This document shows positions 1-11,693 of a stretch of DNA of 64,000 bases, in pieces. The DNA lies in NCBI GenBank assembly GCA_007844125.1, contig CM017563.1, positions 19,745,976 to 19,809,975 of the forward strand. The letters are read 5' to 3'. The notes beneath the pieces are model-generated. The model ran no database searches. It was not told the DNA's origin and saw only the letters and a program-made list of their open reading frames with translations. Position numbers and translations under genes: made by a program. Positions within the stretch are counted from its first letter, which is position 1. Every line of letters starts with the position of its first letter. Source of the stretch: Sinonovacula constricta (Eukaryota > Mollusca > Bivalvia > Cardiida > Solecurtidae).

Positions 1-142
1 ATGTGGTCGACCAGCTTCAATTCTGGTTCGGCATAGATATCATCAATATCAGTCTCGCTGCTAGATGCAGTGGCAGTGACAGGAGACTTTATCAAATGCT
101 TTGTGTAGTAGTTCACCAGACATGTCCGTAGCTCAGACAAGT
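1..142 (-). pseudogene. Partial exon: linker before a NACHT-type domain, DZIP3/HEPN-like gene
   Basis: On the minus strand a pyrimidine-rich acceptor (TTCTTCGTTTCAG) precedes an open frame that runs off the window edge without a stop, about 46 codons. It reads D-LSELRTCLVNYY near its start, then a Ser/Thr-rich stretch and DDIYAEPELKLVD. In bivalve DZIP3-like proteins a segment of this kind (basic helix, then an acidic DIY/FYV-x-P motif) links the N-terminal HEPN/coiled-coil part to a NACHT P-loop NTPase; that is family knowledge recalled, not searched. The exon begins with AC, which completes a GAC codon with the last G of the exon at 10,936-11,693, so the two can be joined in phase 1. Because the upstream exon is broken, I call it part of a probable pseudogene; if that exon is not its true partner, this could belong to a live gene continuing left of the window. 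Confidence 0.5.
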
Positions 143-956
143 CTGAAACGAAGAATATATGAAGCAGTATTAATTTTATATGTTAGAAATATGGGTTTTC
201 TGATACACGGTTAAAAAAAATGAGTTTTTGTTGACACTAATGGATAAAGACCAATTAGAATTGTTTGGAGTCTGCCTCTAACCTTCAGTTTTGAATTTTT
301 TCTAAAAACAAAATTGACAATTTAAATTGAGTTTTGTTTTAATCATTGAAGATAGAAAATGAGACAGTTTTCATCATTTATACAATCTTAGGCAAAAGTT
401 TTAATTAAAAATGTATTTCAATTTTACTTTTCTCTATGGTGATACATCATTGTGATTCACATCTTTGAGAATTTTCCCAATAAAAGTATAAGTAAAATAT
501 TCAAGATGCACATTTAGAATTAATGTGGTGAATATACTAAAAGGTAGTCACATATACCTAACAACTATCTTACACCTCTCCTATACTTTTTTGCACTCCA
601 TAAACTTTACAACAATTTTACTATTAGCGTTCACTGTTAAATTTAATTAAAATAAGGAAAATTTGAGCAAGTTGAAATTCCTGAAACCTTATGTCATAAA
701 ACTGCAATGATTCACATTTTTATACTGAAATTGTAATTTGGGGCTAAAAAGATCATACATATTAAATATAATCACCATTCAAAACTTCAGAAAAACACTA
801 CTTTTGTTCTTCAGCCATGAGGCAAGATCCATTTTATTACTATTAGTCACTGATTAATTTCGAATGTTATCAGACACTATTAACATAACAGACACACATG
901 AAATCAAAGTTTTAGTTGTTTTTGTTTCATCACCCTGACACAGTTATACTCAAATT
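143..956. other. Intergenic/intronic, nothing recognised
   Basis: AT-rich sequence with no long open frame, no recognisable repeat and no RNA gene. Confidence 0.6.
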
Positions 957-1150
957 GGCAACATCAAGCTCATTATTGATGGAGGAAGACACCAGACGTA
1001 TGTCTGGTTAGAATCACTGGCATACTGCCGATTAGCTGGAAAACCTCCCCGCATGAAAGTTCTCACCACACCCGAGACTCAAAACCACGCGGTGATGGGC
1101 TGAAGAGTTACATGTCGGCGACTTAAACTTCTCTGCCATTGGTGCCACAT
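957..1150 (-). repeat. SINE-like dispersed repeat, partial relative at 49.45 kb
   Basis: On the minus strand a tRNA B-box-like stretch (GTGGTTTTGAGTCTC) is followed by GAGAACTTTCATG and a body ending near TTGATGGAGG. A related plus-strand fragment lies at about 49,450-49,505 and shares GAGAACTTTCATG and the adjacent GAGGTTT-cAGCTAA block. This fits a tRNA-derived SINE but the A box is poor, so the class is uncertain. Confidence 0.4.
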
Positions 1151-1790
1151 GAAACAAATGTTTATGTTTTTGATCATTTTCGTCGTTGTGAATTCAGTGT
1201 TGAAACATTTTGAGTAAGATATATGGTTCAAGTGAATTCCTAAACGTAGCATTGCCGGTATGTTTCTGACTTAAATGGCGGGGTAAGCTGAAATGTGAGT
1301 CAATCTGATGAATATTTAACAACTTATTGGGTTTTACTAGCAGGTTTTTATTTAGTTGTGTGAAGAAATCCAGAAAATGTCTTCCCTTGAAGTGCATATC
1401 GTTGCCTTGACTATGCTGGAATGTCGCTAAAACCAGTTATAATGTTGATTTGCTGTGACCTGAAATCGAACCTTGACCCTTCCTTACATTCTAACAATAA
1501 ACATACATTTAAATACTTATTAAAGTCTGTTTAGTTGTCTCTAATTGTCAGAAACTGAGAATGTAGCAAACATACCAGAAACAATGAAAGACTTTTTCGA
1601 AAGTTGACGTTAAAACAATGTTGTTGTGTTTTTTTTCAGATACTATTAAAGCACCTCAATGTAACTGCTTTGATGTTTCTAACTTTTTAAAGTGAGTACG
1701 TCAAAAATCTGGGATGGGGAGAGGAAGTTTCAAAATATGTTGCTGCTGTTTAATTTTAGAAAGGTTTGTGTTTCATAATATACATGTGCA
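1151..1790. other. No gene seen
   Basis: AT-rich; short open frames only, none with recognisable protein features. Confidence 0.55.
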
Positions 1791-1794
1791 TACT

Positions 1795-3765
1795 TACACT
1801 TTCATCAAAATACCCAACCAGCTTCCCATACACTATCTACTAATCCCACCATACCTACACATCCTTCTATTTATTTCATACATTCAATACAGCAACATAA
1901 CTTTATTGACAAACACTCCACACAAACATTTACCCATACAATAAATGCCTTCCCATTCATGCAGTCATACAATACCTTCCCCTTCTGTATTCACCATAAC
2001 ACTTATTTATCTTTATCAACCGACCATCCTTTTTACTTATACAAAACATTCCCACCCATTCATTCACACATACAATAACTACCCACCCAGCCATATAATA
2101 CATACCAACCCATTCAATCACACATACAATACCTATTCACCCATTGACTCAGCCATACAATACATGCAAACCAATTCATTCAGCCATACATTACCTACCC
2201 ACCCATCCACCTATACAAAAACAATACCTACAAACCAAGTCAACCATACAATACCAACCCATAAAATACATACCCTCTTTCAAACCCTACCCATCCATCC
2301 AAGCATTCAAAAGCTACCAACTAATCGTACCATACAATACTTACCTAGTCATTCATCAATGCAACACCTATGAACACACCCAACCATACAATACCTGTAT
2401 ACACATCGAGTCATACAATACCTAGACAGCTATCATACAATACCTACATACTTGTCCAAAGAATACCTACCCACACATCCAATACCTTCCACCATACACA
2501 ACAATGCAATATTAAAAACCCCATCCATTATAATATACAAGCCAGAACTGTATATAAACTATTCTACATATAATAACTTACTCCCATCCAACCATACAAT
2601 ACCTATCAACCCATAACCACACAACAACCTATCAACCACCACAACCACAAAACACATATCGACCCATCCAACCACACAACACCTACCCACACATCTAAAA
2701 CCTTCCAGTCCATACAATACATGCTACACACCTAGCCATACAGTACTTAACACATATTAACCATACAGTAACATACATAAACCAAGCCACCTATACAATA
2801 CTTACACACCCATCAACCCAGACATAACAAAGCCAACTATCCACCCATATAAAACCTACTCACCCATACTATACCTATAAAACCCTCTACCCATTTATAA
2901 CCTACCCCTCTATACAATATCATTCAACCCATATATGGCCTACCCACATATACAGTAATCACCCAACAATCCACTCATATATAACATACTCACCAATATT
3001 ATACCTAACCAACCATCAACCCATATATAACCTACTCACCCTTACAATACCTACTTAAACCATCCACTCATACATAACACACCCATCCACCCATAGAATA
3101 CCTACCCAACCATCCAACTATACAATACCTGCTATACCATCCACCCATACAATACCTACCATACCATCCACCCATAGAATACTACCTTACCATCCCAAAT
3201 ACAATACCAACCAAACCATCTAACCATATAATACCTACCCAATCATCCACCCATACAATACCGACCATACCATCCACCCATACAATACCTACCCAACCAC
3301 CCACAAATACAATACCAACCAAACAATGTAACCATACAATACCTATCCAACAATCCACCCATACAATACCTACCCAACCATCCACCATACAATACCTATC
3401 CAACCATCCAACCATACAATACCTGCTATACCATCCACCCATACAATACCTACCATACCATCCACCCATACAATACCTACCTTACCAACAAATACAATAC
3501 CAACCCAAACCATCTAACCAATAATACCTACCCAACCATCCACCCATACAATACCTACCATACCATCCACCCATACAATACCTACCCAACCACCCACAAA
3601 TACAATACCAACCAAACCATGTAACCATACAATACCTACCCAACCATCCACCCATACAAGATCTACCATACCATCCACCCATATAATACCTACCTAACCA
3701 TCCACCACTACAATACCAACCCAACCATCCAACCATATAATACCTACCCAAGGTATAAAACAACT
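1795..3765. repeat. 27-bp minisatellite, block 1 (degenerate)
   Basis: About 2 kb built from the recurring core CCATACAATACCTACC with CATCCAC or AACCATC between cores. The left half is very degenerate; from about 3,080 the unit settles to roughly 27 bp. Because 27 is a multiple of three and the unit lacks stops in several frames, artificial open frames appear on both strands; none is a real protein. Same family as block 2 at 6.2-10.5 kb. Confidence 0.9.
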
Positions 3766-4090
3766 TTCAGTAGTACATGCATATGCCTCAAATTCTGTCT
3801 GCAACAGAAGTAAATTAGTTTTATTGTGAAAAAGGTAGCATGTGTTAATTAATTATTTTTCATATAATGCCATGTACAAACTTGACATTGTGATAGTGAT
3901 TAGGAATTTCAAAATAGGAGATCGAAAATGCTGAAAATAATGATGTTTACAAACAGTCTCAAAATAGCATCTCAAAAAAAAATATGTACTCCTTCCTGAA
4001 AGTGACCTATTGTTAGCTCATTGGAATGCCAGCTTGTGTTTGTTGCATCGCACCGATGCAGTTAAAGTCATATTGGCGTCGTCCAGATAA
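3766..4090. other. No gene seen
   Basis: AT-rich single-copy-looking sequence between the minisatellite and a SINE-like copy. Confidence 0.5.
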
Positions 4091-4091
4091 T

Positions 4092-4200
4092 TATTTGAAG
4101 TTCTTGCCCCGACTGGGACTCGAACCTAGGCAGTGACGGACTGAGAAGAAGTAACAACACAGCAACTCTAACCGCTCGGCTGCGGGTGTCATGGGCCATG
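4092..4200 (-). repeat. tRNA(Ser/Leu)-type SINE head
   Basis: Minus strand shows an A-box-like GCAGCCGAGCGGTTAGAG, typical of tRNAs with a long variable arm, followed about 45 nt later by a B box GGTTCGAGTCCC. The acceptor-stem halves do not pair properly, so this is a tRNA-derived SINE or tRNA pseudogene rather than a working tRNA gene. Confidence 0.6.
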
Positions 4201-5039
4201 ATGGTCCTATACCGATCACCTAAGTGCACCATGCATTTAGTTCACATCAGCAAAGAATATTAGCAGTTATAAAACAGACCAACATAACAAGCAACATATG
4301 GACAATAAGTTTTATTACTATATGGCCAAATATAGAAAATGGCCACGCCACTGGCGGTCATTTCAACAGTCATGGAAGAAGAGTATCCTGAGGATTATAT
4401 ATGAAGAAGATTTAAAAAAAATGTTCTGAATCGCTTGAAAATCGGATACGGACGACAAGATGGCGCCATTTGTGAAAGGCATGGACAATTTTAAGATAAA
4501 TTAAATTAATAATTTAATAATTATTAATACTAAAATTGCATGCATTTTCAAAGATGCTCTTGAAACATGCAGCAATTCATTCAACCCAAGTCTGCACCGG
4601 CATGTGATAATGAGGTTGCCAACTGCTTGGTTAAATTATAAAAAGCAGAGCATGACACACTTGTTGCACAATGCTTAACTGTCAAGCTTTGGATGAGGCA
4701 AAATGTAAACATAGGTACAAGCTACAGACAAGGCTGTAGCATCCCTCGCTTCTTCAGTTGTTGTTGTTGAGAGGAAAAAGGTAGGCAAGGTAGAGTTTTC
4801 AATTGTCTGCATAAATGCTTCAAACTGGTCTTGTAAAATTTGGTCCGGTCCAGTAGATATCACTAGCTTGGTGGACCAAAGGTCCAGTCTTTCGAAATTT
4901 ATTTCGTGAGGACTGACTTTTAACACAAAGTTCAAGTTACTAATAACACATATTTAGTTATTTTACTCTTGTGCATGTAAAAATATAACATCTAGTAATG
5001 ACACATATTTGCAATGACAAAGGCTTACATCTAAAGATC
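4201..5039. other. No assigned gene; one exon-like minus-strand frame
   Basis: A minus-strand open frame at 4,935-4,675 (86 codons) has balanced composition but no recognised domain. It lies downstream, on the same strand, of the exon-like repeat at 5.0-5.3 kb. I cannot tell a decayed exon from chance. Confidence 0.3.
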
Positions 5040-5560
5040 AATGTTTCAAATTACAACTAAGTATAGTTTAAGAACAGTACAGATGCAGATTGAACTACAT
5101 TCAAAGGTGATATCCATCCGATAATATGGACCCAAATATTTTTTTCTCAAATAACCAAATAAGTTATGGCAAAATGTTGCTCCTTGATGCCCTAGATCAG
5201 TGTGAACTGTGAAACATAAATCCCCATTCATCATTGGAAATAAGTATTTCCTATCTGAGCCAGGCTGCAGAGATTTCAACTATAAAAACCAGTGAAAACT
5301 TACTTTTAAGATGCTGATATTTATTTTAGCAAAAATAACAACTGTTGTTATTTATAGATTTGGAATGTTTAAACTTTTAGAGTGTTTGTATAGCTGTATA
5401 TCAATATAGTCAGTGTTCAAAACAGTATTTACTTACACTAAAGTATGAGTTCATGCAGCAATAACGCCCTAATTCCCCAAAGCAGTGGTAAGGTATTGTT
5501 ACATGAATTTGATATAGGCAACCTGTCAGATACCGCCTTGAACATTGTCTAATTAATACT
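5040..5560 (-). repeat. Dispersed repeat copy A with an exon-like conserved frame
   Basis: On the minus strand a segment with a possible acceptor (GGTTTTTATAG) opens into a frame containing DLCFTVHTDLGHQGATFC. A plus-strand copy at 12,715-13,140 keeps the same frame over DLCFTVHADQMHQGTTFC, and both are preceded by a related ACCACTG-tTTGGGG block (minus of 5,445-5,505; plus 12,725-12,760; plus 13,470-13,500). The shared frame suggests descent from a coding exon, perhaps of a transposon or duplicated host gene; I do not recognise the protein. Confidence 0.5.
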
Positions 5561-5619
5561 GTTTATCAGTGTGATAATAAACATGTGACTTTAACCCTCA
5601 TGGTAAGTACTTAAAGTCA

Positions 5620-5690
5620 GATAGGATGCCTATTGTATCCTGATGAAGACCCGCCGTAGGGTTGAAACTAGTAGATCAACAAATCCTGTC
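5620..5690 (+). ncRNA. Candidate type I hammerhead ribozyme
   Basis: The core CTGATGA (5,640-5,646) and GAAA (5,664-5,667) flank a stem II made of CCC (5,650-5,652) and GGG (5,659-5,661) with weaker A-U/G-U pairs toward the core and loop GCCGTA. Stem III is minimal: A5667-U5672 and C5668-G5671 close a two-base loop, giving a GUA cleavage triplet (5,671-5,673) and cleavage predicted after A5673. Stem I pairs ATC (5,637-5,639) with GAT (5,674-5,676) and TTG (5,633-5,635) with CAA (5,677-5,679), with a bulged U, then after an internal loop GATAGGAT (5,620-5,627) with ATCCTGTC (5,683-5,690). Type I hammerheads with a tiny helix III are known from Penelope-like retroelements and animal retrozymes. 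No second tandem copy was seen. Confidence 0.65.
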
Positions 5691-6240
5691 CTTTCAGAAG
5701 ATTTTGGTCGTTATTTCCACCCAACGTTTTTATATTGGATGCTTGTTGATAGATATGGAATTAATGGACATTTAAAACGATATATTTCACGATTTGTACC
5801 ATCTAACAAATGAGGTGATGTTAACACAGCTTTCAATTAAAACTAAAGCTGAAGTTAATGCAGCAATAATGCACAATTTACACACAACATATGTAATATA
5901 TTGTTACACGTGTTATGTATAAGCAAACTGTTGGATACTAGTAAAACATTGAAAGTGAAAAATTACTGAAAGTTGTATGGGTGTTATTTCTTAAAATTGT
6001 ATTTATCCTTGGAATTTCAATGGTAAAATGCAGAGTAAGGAAGGTTGTTAGATAAAATGCTAAGCTTAATTTATTAACGATGGTCCTCGATGAAAGTGTA
6101 AACCAATCGTATAAACATTCTAACACTTCAACAACCAATCAATCTTCCCATTTAATACATACATGTTGAGGTCAACAATACACACTCACCATTCATGAGT
6201 CATCAATTTAGTAATAATTTACCACCTCCCAGTACGGACC
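5691..6240. other. No gene seen
   Basis: AT-rich sequence between the ribozyme-like motif and minisatellite block 2. No Penelope-type reverse transcriptase or GIY-YIG frame was recognised around the ribozyme. Confidence 0.5.
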
Positions 6241-6244
6241 TAAA

Positions 6245-9200
6245 TAAACCTTATTCACCCACCAATTCACCCATAAACTACCCCCGTCCATTCATACAAT
6301 ACAGACCTATCAATCTTTTCATACAATACCCACACATCCGTTCATCAAAACAACAAGTTCCAAGTCAACCAACCACCATCCAATTCCTACCCATCCATCT
6401 AATACTACACAACCATTCAATACCTACCAACATATACTAAACCTACACACCAATACATAACCTACCCACAATGCAATACCTATCAACCCATACAAAACCT
6501 ACTCTCCAATTCAATACAACACCTACTCTCCTATCCACCTACCAAAACACCTACCCAGCCATTCAATACCTACCCACTCATACAAAAACCTGTCCCACCC
6601 CCATAAAATAGCTACTCACCATCCACTCATACAATACATACCCACAATCCACCCATACAATACCTGCTCCTATACAATATGTGCCCTCCCATCTACTTCT
6701 TACACACCCATACAACACCTACCAACCAATGCAATACCTACCCTCCCTTTCATCAATACATTACCTACACACCCGTACAATATCTATCAACAATCCACGC
6801 ATACAATACCTACCCACCCATACAATGCCTACATAAACATATAATACCTACCCACCCATCCACTCATACAATTCCTAAACATCTACAAAAAAAACAGACA
6901 ATACAATACAATAATAAAACATGCAACACACAAAAACCTATCCATACAATACCTACACAAACATCCATTACAACAACGCCACCCATCTAACCATAAATAC
7001 CTACCCAAACATGTACCCATACAATACCTTCACAGACATCCAACCATACAATACCAACCCACCCATCCAGCTATATAATATACCCAAACATGAACCCATA
7101 CTGTACCTACCCAGACATCCCCCAATACAATACTGACCCAAACATCCAATACAATGCTTCTGACATAAACATCAACCCATACAGTACCTGTTACAACATC
7201 TCTCATGCAATACTACACACAAACACCCACCCATACAATACTCATCCAAACATACACCCATACAATACTGACCCAAACATCCACCCATACAATACTGACC
7301 CAAACATCCACCCATACAATACTGACCCAAACATCCACCCATACAATACTGACCCAAAAATCCACCCATACAATACTGACCCAAACATCCACCCATACAA
7401 TACTGACCCAAACATCCACCCATACAATACTGACCCAAACATCCACCCATACAATACTGACCCAAACATCCACCTATACAATACTGACCCAAACATCCAC
7501 CCATACAATACTGACCCAAACATCCACCCATACAATACTGACCCAAACATCCACCCATACAATACTGACCCAAACATCCACCCATACAATACTTCTGACA
7601 TAAACATCCACCCATACAGTACCTGCCACAACATCCCCCATGCAATACTGACCCAAACATCCACCCATGCAATACTCACCCAAACATCCACCCATACAAT
7701 ACTTACCCAAACATCCACCCATACAATACTGACACAAACATCCACCTATACTATACTGACCCAAACATCCACCGATGCAATACTCCCCAAACATCCACCC
7801 ATACAATACTCACCCAAACATCCATCCATACAATACTGACCCAAACATCCACCCATAGTATACTTCTGACCCAAACATCCACCAGCACAGTACCTGTCCA
7901 AATATCCTCCCATACTGTACCTACCCTGACACCTACCAAACAATACTGACCTAAACATCCAACCATATAACACCTACCCGGACATCCACCCATACAGTAC
8001 TGACTCATCCATCCACCCATACAATACCTACCCACCCATCCACCCATACAAAACTGACACAAAATCTACCCATAAAATACTGGCCCTCACATCCACCCAT
8101 ACAATACTTACACAAACATCCACCCGTACAGTACCTGCCCAAACATCCTGCTATACAATATTGACCCAAACATCCACCCATACAGAACCTAAAAAACATC
8201 CCGCCATACAATACTGACCAAAACAACCACCAAAACAAAAGCGACTCACACATTTACCCATACAATAGTGACCCAAACATCAACCCATACGATACTTCTG
8301 ATTCAAACATCCACCACAATACTAACACAAACATCTACACATACAATACTAACACAAACATCCACCCATACAGTATCTGACCCAGTCACCGGCACAATAC
8401 TAACACAAATATCCCCCATGCAATACTGACCCCAACATCCACCCATACAATACTGACCAAACATTCACCCATACAATACTGACAAAACATCCACCCATAC
8501 AATACTTACCCAAACATCCACCCATACAATACTGACACAAACATCCACCTATACTATACTGACCCAAACATCCACCGATGCAATACTCACCCAAACATCC
8601 ACCCATACAATACTCACCCAAACATCCATCCATACAATACTGACCCAAACATCCACCCATAGTATACTTCTGACCCAAACATCCACCAGCACAGTACCTG
8701 TCCAAATATCCTCCCATACTGTACCTACCCTGACACCTACCAAACAATACTGACCTAAACATCCAACCATATAACACCTACCCGGACATCCACCCATACA
8801 GTACTGACTCATCCATCCACCCATACAATACCTACCCACCCATCCACCCATACAAAACTGACACAAACATCTACCCATAAAAAATACTGGCCCTCACATC
8901 CACCCATACAATACTTACACAAACATCCACCCGTACAGTACCTGCCCAAACATCCTGCTATACAATATTGACCCAAACATCCACCCATACAGAACCTAAA
9001 AAACATCCCGCCATACAATACTGACCAAAACAACCACCAAAACAAAAGCGACTCACACATTTACCCATACAATAGTGACCCAAACATCAACCCATACGAT
9101 ACTTCTGACTCAAACATCCACCCAGACAATACTAACACAAACATCTACACATACAGTACTAACACAAACATCCACCCATACAGTACTTCTGACCCAGTCA

Positions 9201-10500
9201 CCGGCACAATACTAACACAAATATCCACCCATGCAATACTGACCCTAACATCCACCCATACAATATTTCTGACCAAACATTCACCCATACAATACTTTGA
9301 CATAAACATCCACCCATACAATACTGACCGAAACATCCACCCATGCAATACTGACCCAAACATCCATCCATACAATATTTCTGACCCAAACATCCATCCA
9401 TACAATACTTCTGACCCAAACATGCACCCATAAAATACTAACACAAACATACACAGATACAATACTGACCTAAAAATCCACCCATTCAATAGTGACACAC
9501 ATCCACCAATACAATAGTGACACAAACATCAACGCAAACAATAGTGACCCAAACATCCACTCATACAATAGTGACCCAAACATCCACAGATACAATACTG
9601 ACCTAAACATCCACAGATACAATACTGGCACAAACATCCACAGATACAATAGTGACCTAAACATCCACCCATACAACAGTGACACTAACATCCCCATCCG
9701 ATAGTGACACAAACAACCACCCATACAATACTGACACAAACATCCATTCATAAATACTTCTAACCCAAACATCCACCCACAAAATACTAACCTAAACATC
9801 CACTCATGCAATACTGACACAAACATCCCCCATACAATAGTGACACAGACATCTACCCATAAAATAGTGACACAAACATCCAACCATACAATACTTTTGA
9901 CCCAAACGTCCACCATACAATAGTGACACAAACATCCAACCATACAAAACTGACAAACATCCACCCATACAATACTTCTGACTCAAACATCCACCCATGC
10001 AATAGTAACACAAACATCCACCCATACAATACTTTTAACCCAAACGTCCACCATACAATTGTAACACAAATATCCACCCATACAATACTGACACAAACAT
10101 CCAACCATGCAATAGTGACATAAACATCGACCCATACAATTTATTACTTTTAATAGGCTCATATCTACCCTCCCATCCACCCAAACAATATTTCCCCATC
10201 AATCCACGAAATACCTACCGTCCCATCCACAGATACAATACCTACCATCCATCCACCCATACAATACCTACCCTCCCACCCACCCATAATACCTACCCTC
10301 CCATCCATAAAATACCTACCTGCCGTCCCCTCATATAACACCTACCCTCCTGTTCACACACACAATACCTAATTCCCATCCACACATACAATACCTACCC
10401 TCCCATCCACCCATATATTACCTACCTTCCCATCCACCCAAAAAATACCTACCCTACCCTCCACCCATATATTACCTATTTACCAATTTCCCCATTAAGT
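6245..10500. repeat. 27-bp minisatellite, block 2
   Basis: About 4.2 kb of tandem units around CACCCATACAATACTGACCC. The homogeneous core at roughly 7,240-7,590 has about a dozen near-identical 27-bp units, each reading as the nonapeptide HPYNTDPNI in one frame. Flanks are more degenerate (CTTCTGA, CTAACAC, GTGACA variants). Long open frames in several frames on both strands are consequences of the 27-bp periodicity. The right end (10,150-10,500) drifts to CTACC-CTCCCATCCA units. Confidence 0.95.
7665..9275. repeat. Two-copy higher-order duplication (~803 bp) inside block 2
   Basis: The unusual variant TATACTATACTGACCC recurs at 7,747 and 8,550, and long runs of irregular units downstream of it (CAGCACAGTACCTGTCC, CCTACCCGGACATCC, AAGCGACTCACACATTTACC) repeat in the same order at an offset of about 803-806 bp. 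Small indels distinguish the copies. Confidence 0.85.
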
Positions 10501-10935
10501 GTCTACCCACCCATTCATCCTTCATTCAATGAAACATCAGAAACTTTGTCAAATATACATATGAAATTAATTTTAAAAGAAGTATTTGGCTTTATATTAT
10601 TTCTTTTAATTAGGCTTTTGTCACAACCAAAAGTGATCGCAGTGAAACTCTTCTACATTTTAACATGCCATAAGTCATCAATGCGCCCTAATGCCATTGT
10701 AATTCTCAACTTCAAAGCGACTTTAAACATTTAAATAAAATGTACATGATTATGATACAATAGTCTAAAATAACTAACCACATCGATTCATAAGGACATT
10801 TTGCTGTTGTGTCTGGTGGATTTTAATGGTACCGTTTGGGACTAAACGATTGTAGACGCATCCGTTCATTGGGCCCATTAAAAAACTTAAATAAACGCAG
10901 CACATCAGCAATAAAGAATATACAATAATTATTAC
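10501..10935. other. No gene seen
   Basis: AT-rich stretch between minisatellite block 2 and the HEPN-like exon. Confidence 0.5.
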
Positions 10936-11693
10936 CTTGGCTTGAAAAATTCCTTTTTTGTCTTATTTCAGCATCCATTTCCTTCACTTTATCTTGAAGT
11001 TTTGAAATACCCAAACTGTTTTCCTTCACTTCACTTTAAGTTCTGAAATACCCGAACTGTTTGCCTTCACTTCACCTTTAAGTTCTGAAAAAACGGGAAC
11101 TAGTTTGCCTTCACCTTCACTTTTAAGTTCTGAAATCTCCAACAGAGGGCATCATCATTAGTGTTTTCCAAGTTTTCAAGCTCATGCCTCACGTGTTCAA
11201 TTTCCTTTTTGTCTACAACTTCCTCTTTTTCTATTGCATCAATATAATTCTTAGGGATATGTTATGCCGATACTACTATGGCGTTAGAAAGAGCATCATT
11301 GATTAATTTCCAATTGATTTTAAAATCACCATCATCCATCATGAAGTTGCATACGTGACCATATACTTTGTTTCTCAGATTGCGTATACTGTCTAATGCT
11401 GTGTCTTTCTGCTGACAAGGGGGCTGAGTGATACAGTTTGAAATATGCAATTCAGAAGATAATGTCCATACTTCAATGTCGATTGTGGGAAATAACTTGT
11501 TCCTTGACACTGGTTTAATATTTTACGTTTATATAAATTTTCCAATTGAAATTTTATTTAAGGCTAAAAAAGTATCCAACGTTCCTGACAGCTTTTTCTT
11601 TAAGAATTCCTTCAAAACTGCCCGACCTCCTTCTATTAGCGTCGTGTTGCACTTGTACCAATAGGTCCTTTTCGGGCAACTAGAAGCCGCCAT
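10936..11693 (-). pseudogene. HEPN + coiled-coil N-terminal exon, DZIP3-like, frameshifted
   Basis: Minus-strand reading starts at ATGGCGGCTTCT (11,693) in an AAGATGG context and gives about 54 codons including LIEGGRAVLKEFL, a pattern I associate with the N-terminus of bivalve DZIP3-like HEPN proteins. That frame hits TAA at about 11,530; KRKILNQ continues in another frame, then the first returns with PPCQQKDTALDSIRNLRNKV and YGHV. RNKVYGH matches the R-x4-6-H HEPN signature (codons near 11,375-11,355). After a TAA near 11,270 the reading resumes with NYIDAIEKEEVVDKKEIEHV, a coiled-coil-like stretch. Then 14-residue (two-heptad) repeats of the form SELKxEVKxNSxGI follow; one repeat lacks a base, shifting frame. 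The exon ends SSQ-G at a GTAAT donor. Several independent lesions argue for a pseudogene. Known HEPN-NACHT proteins are thought to act in innate immunity; that role is inference here. Confidence 0.7.

Larger units (their letters stand above)
143..10935 (-). other. Inferred phase-1 intron of the HEPN-like (pseudo)gene
   Basis: The donor on the minus strand is CCAAG|GTAAT at 10,936/10,935 and the acceptor is TTTCAG|AC at 143/142. The split codon is G+AC. If real, this 10.8-kb intron contains both blocks of the 27-bp minisatellite, two SINE-like copies, the exon-like repeat near 5 kb and the hammerhead-like motif. Intervening exons cannot be excluded. Confidence 0.4.

Noticed and set aside
7090..7839. 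Open frames of up to 249 codons on both strands in the 27-bp minisatellite (HPYNTDPNI-type repeats)
   Set aside because: The period is a multiple of three and the unit has no stop in several frames, so overlapping open frames on both strands are unavoidable. They lack independent coding evidence.
1795..10500. CRISPR-like array
   Set aside because: Units are contiguous or degenerate repeats without unique spacers, in animal-type DNA.
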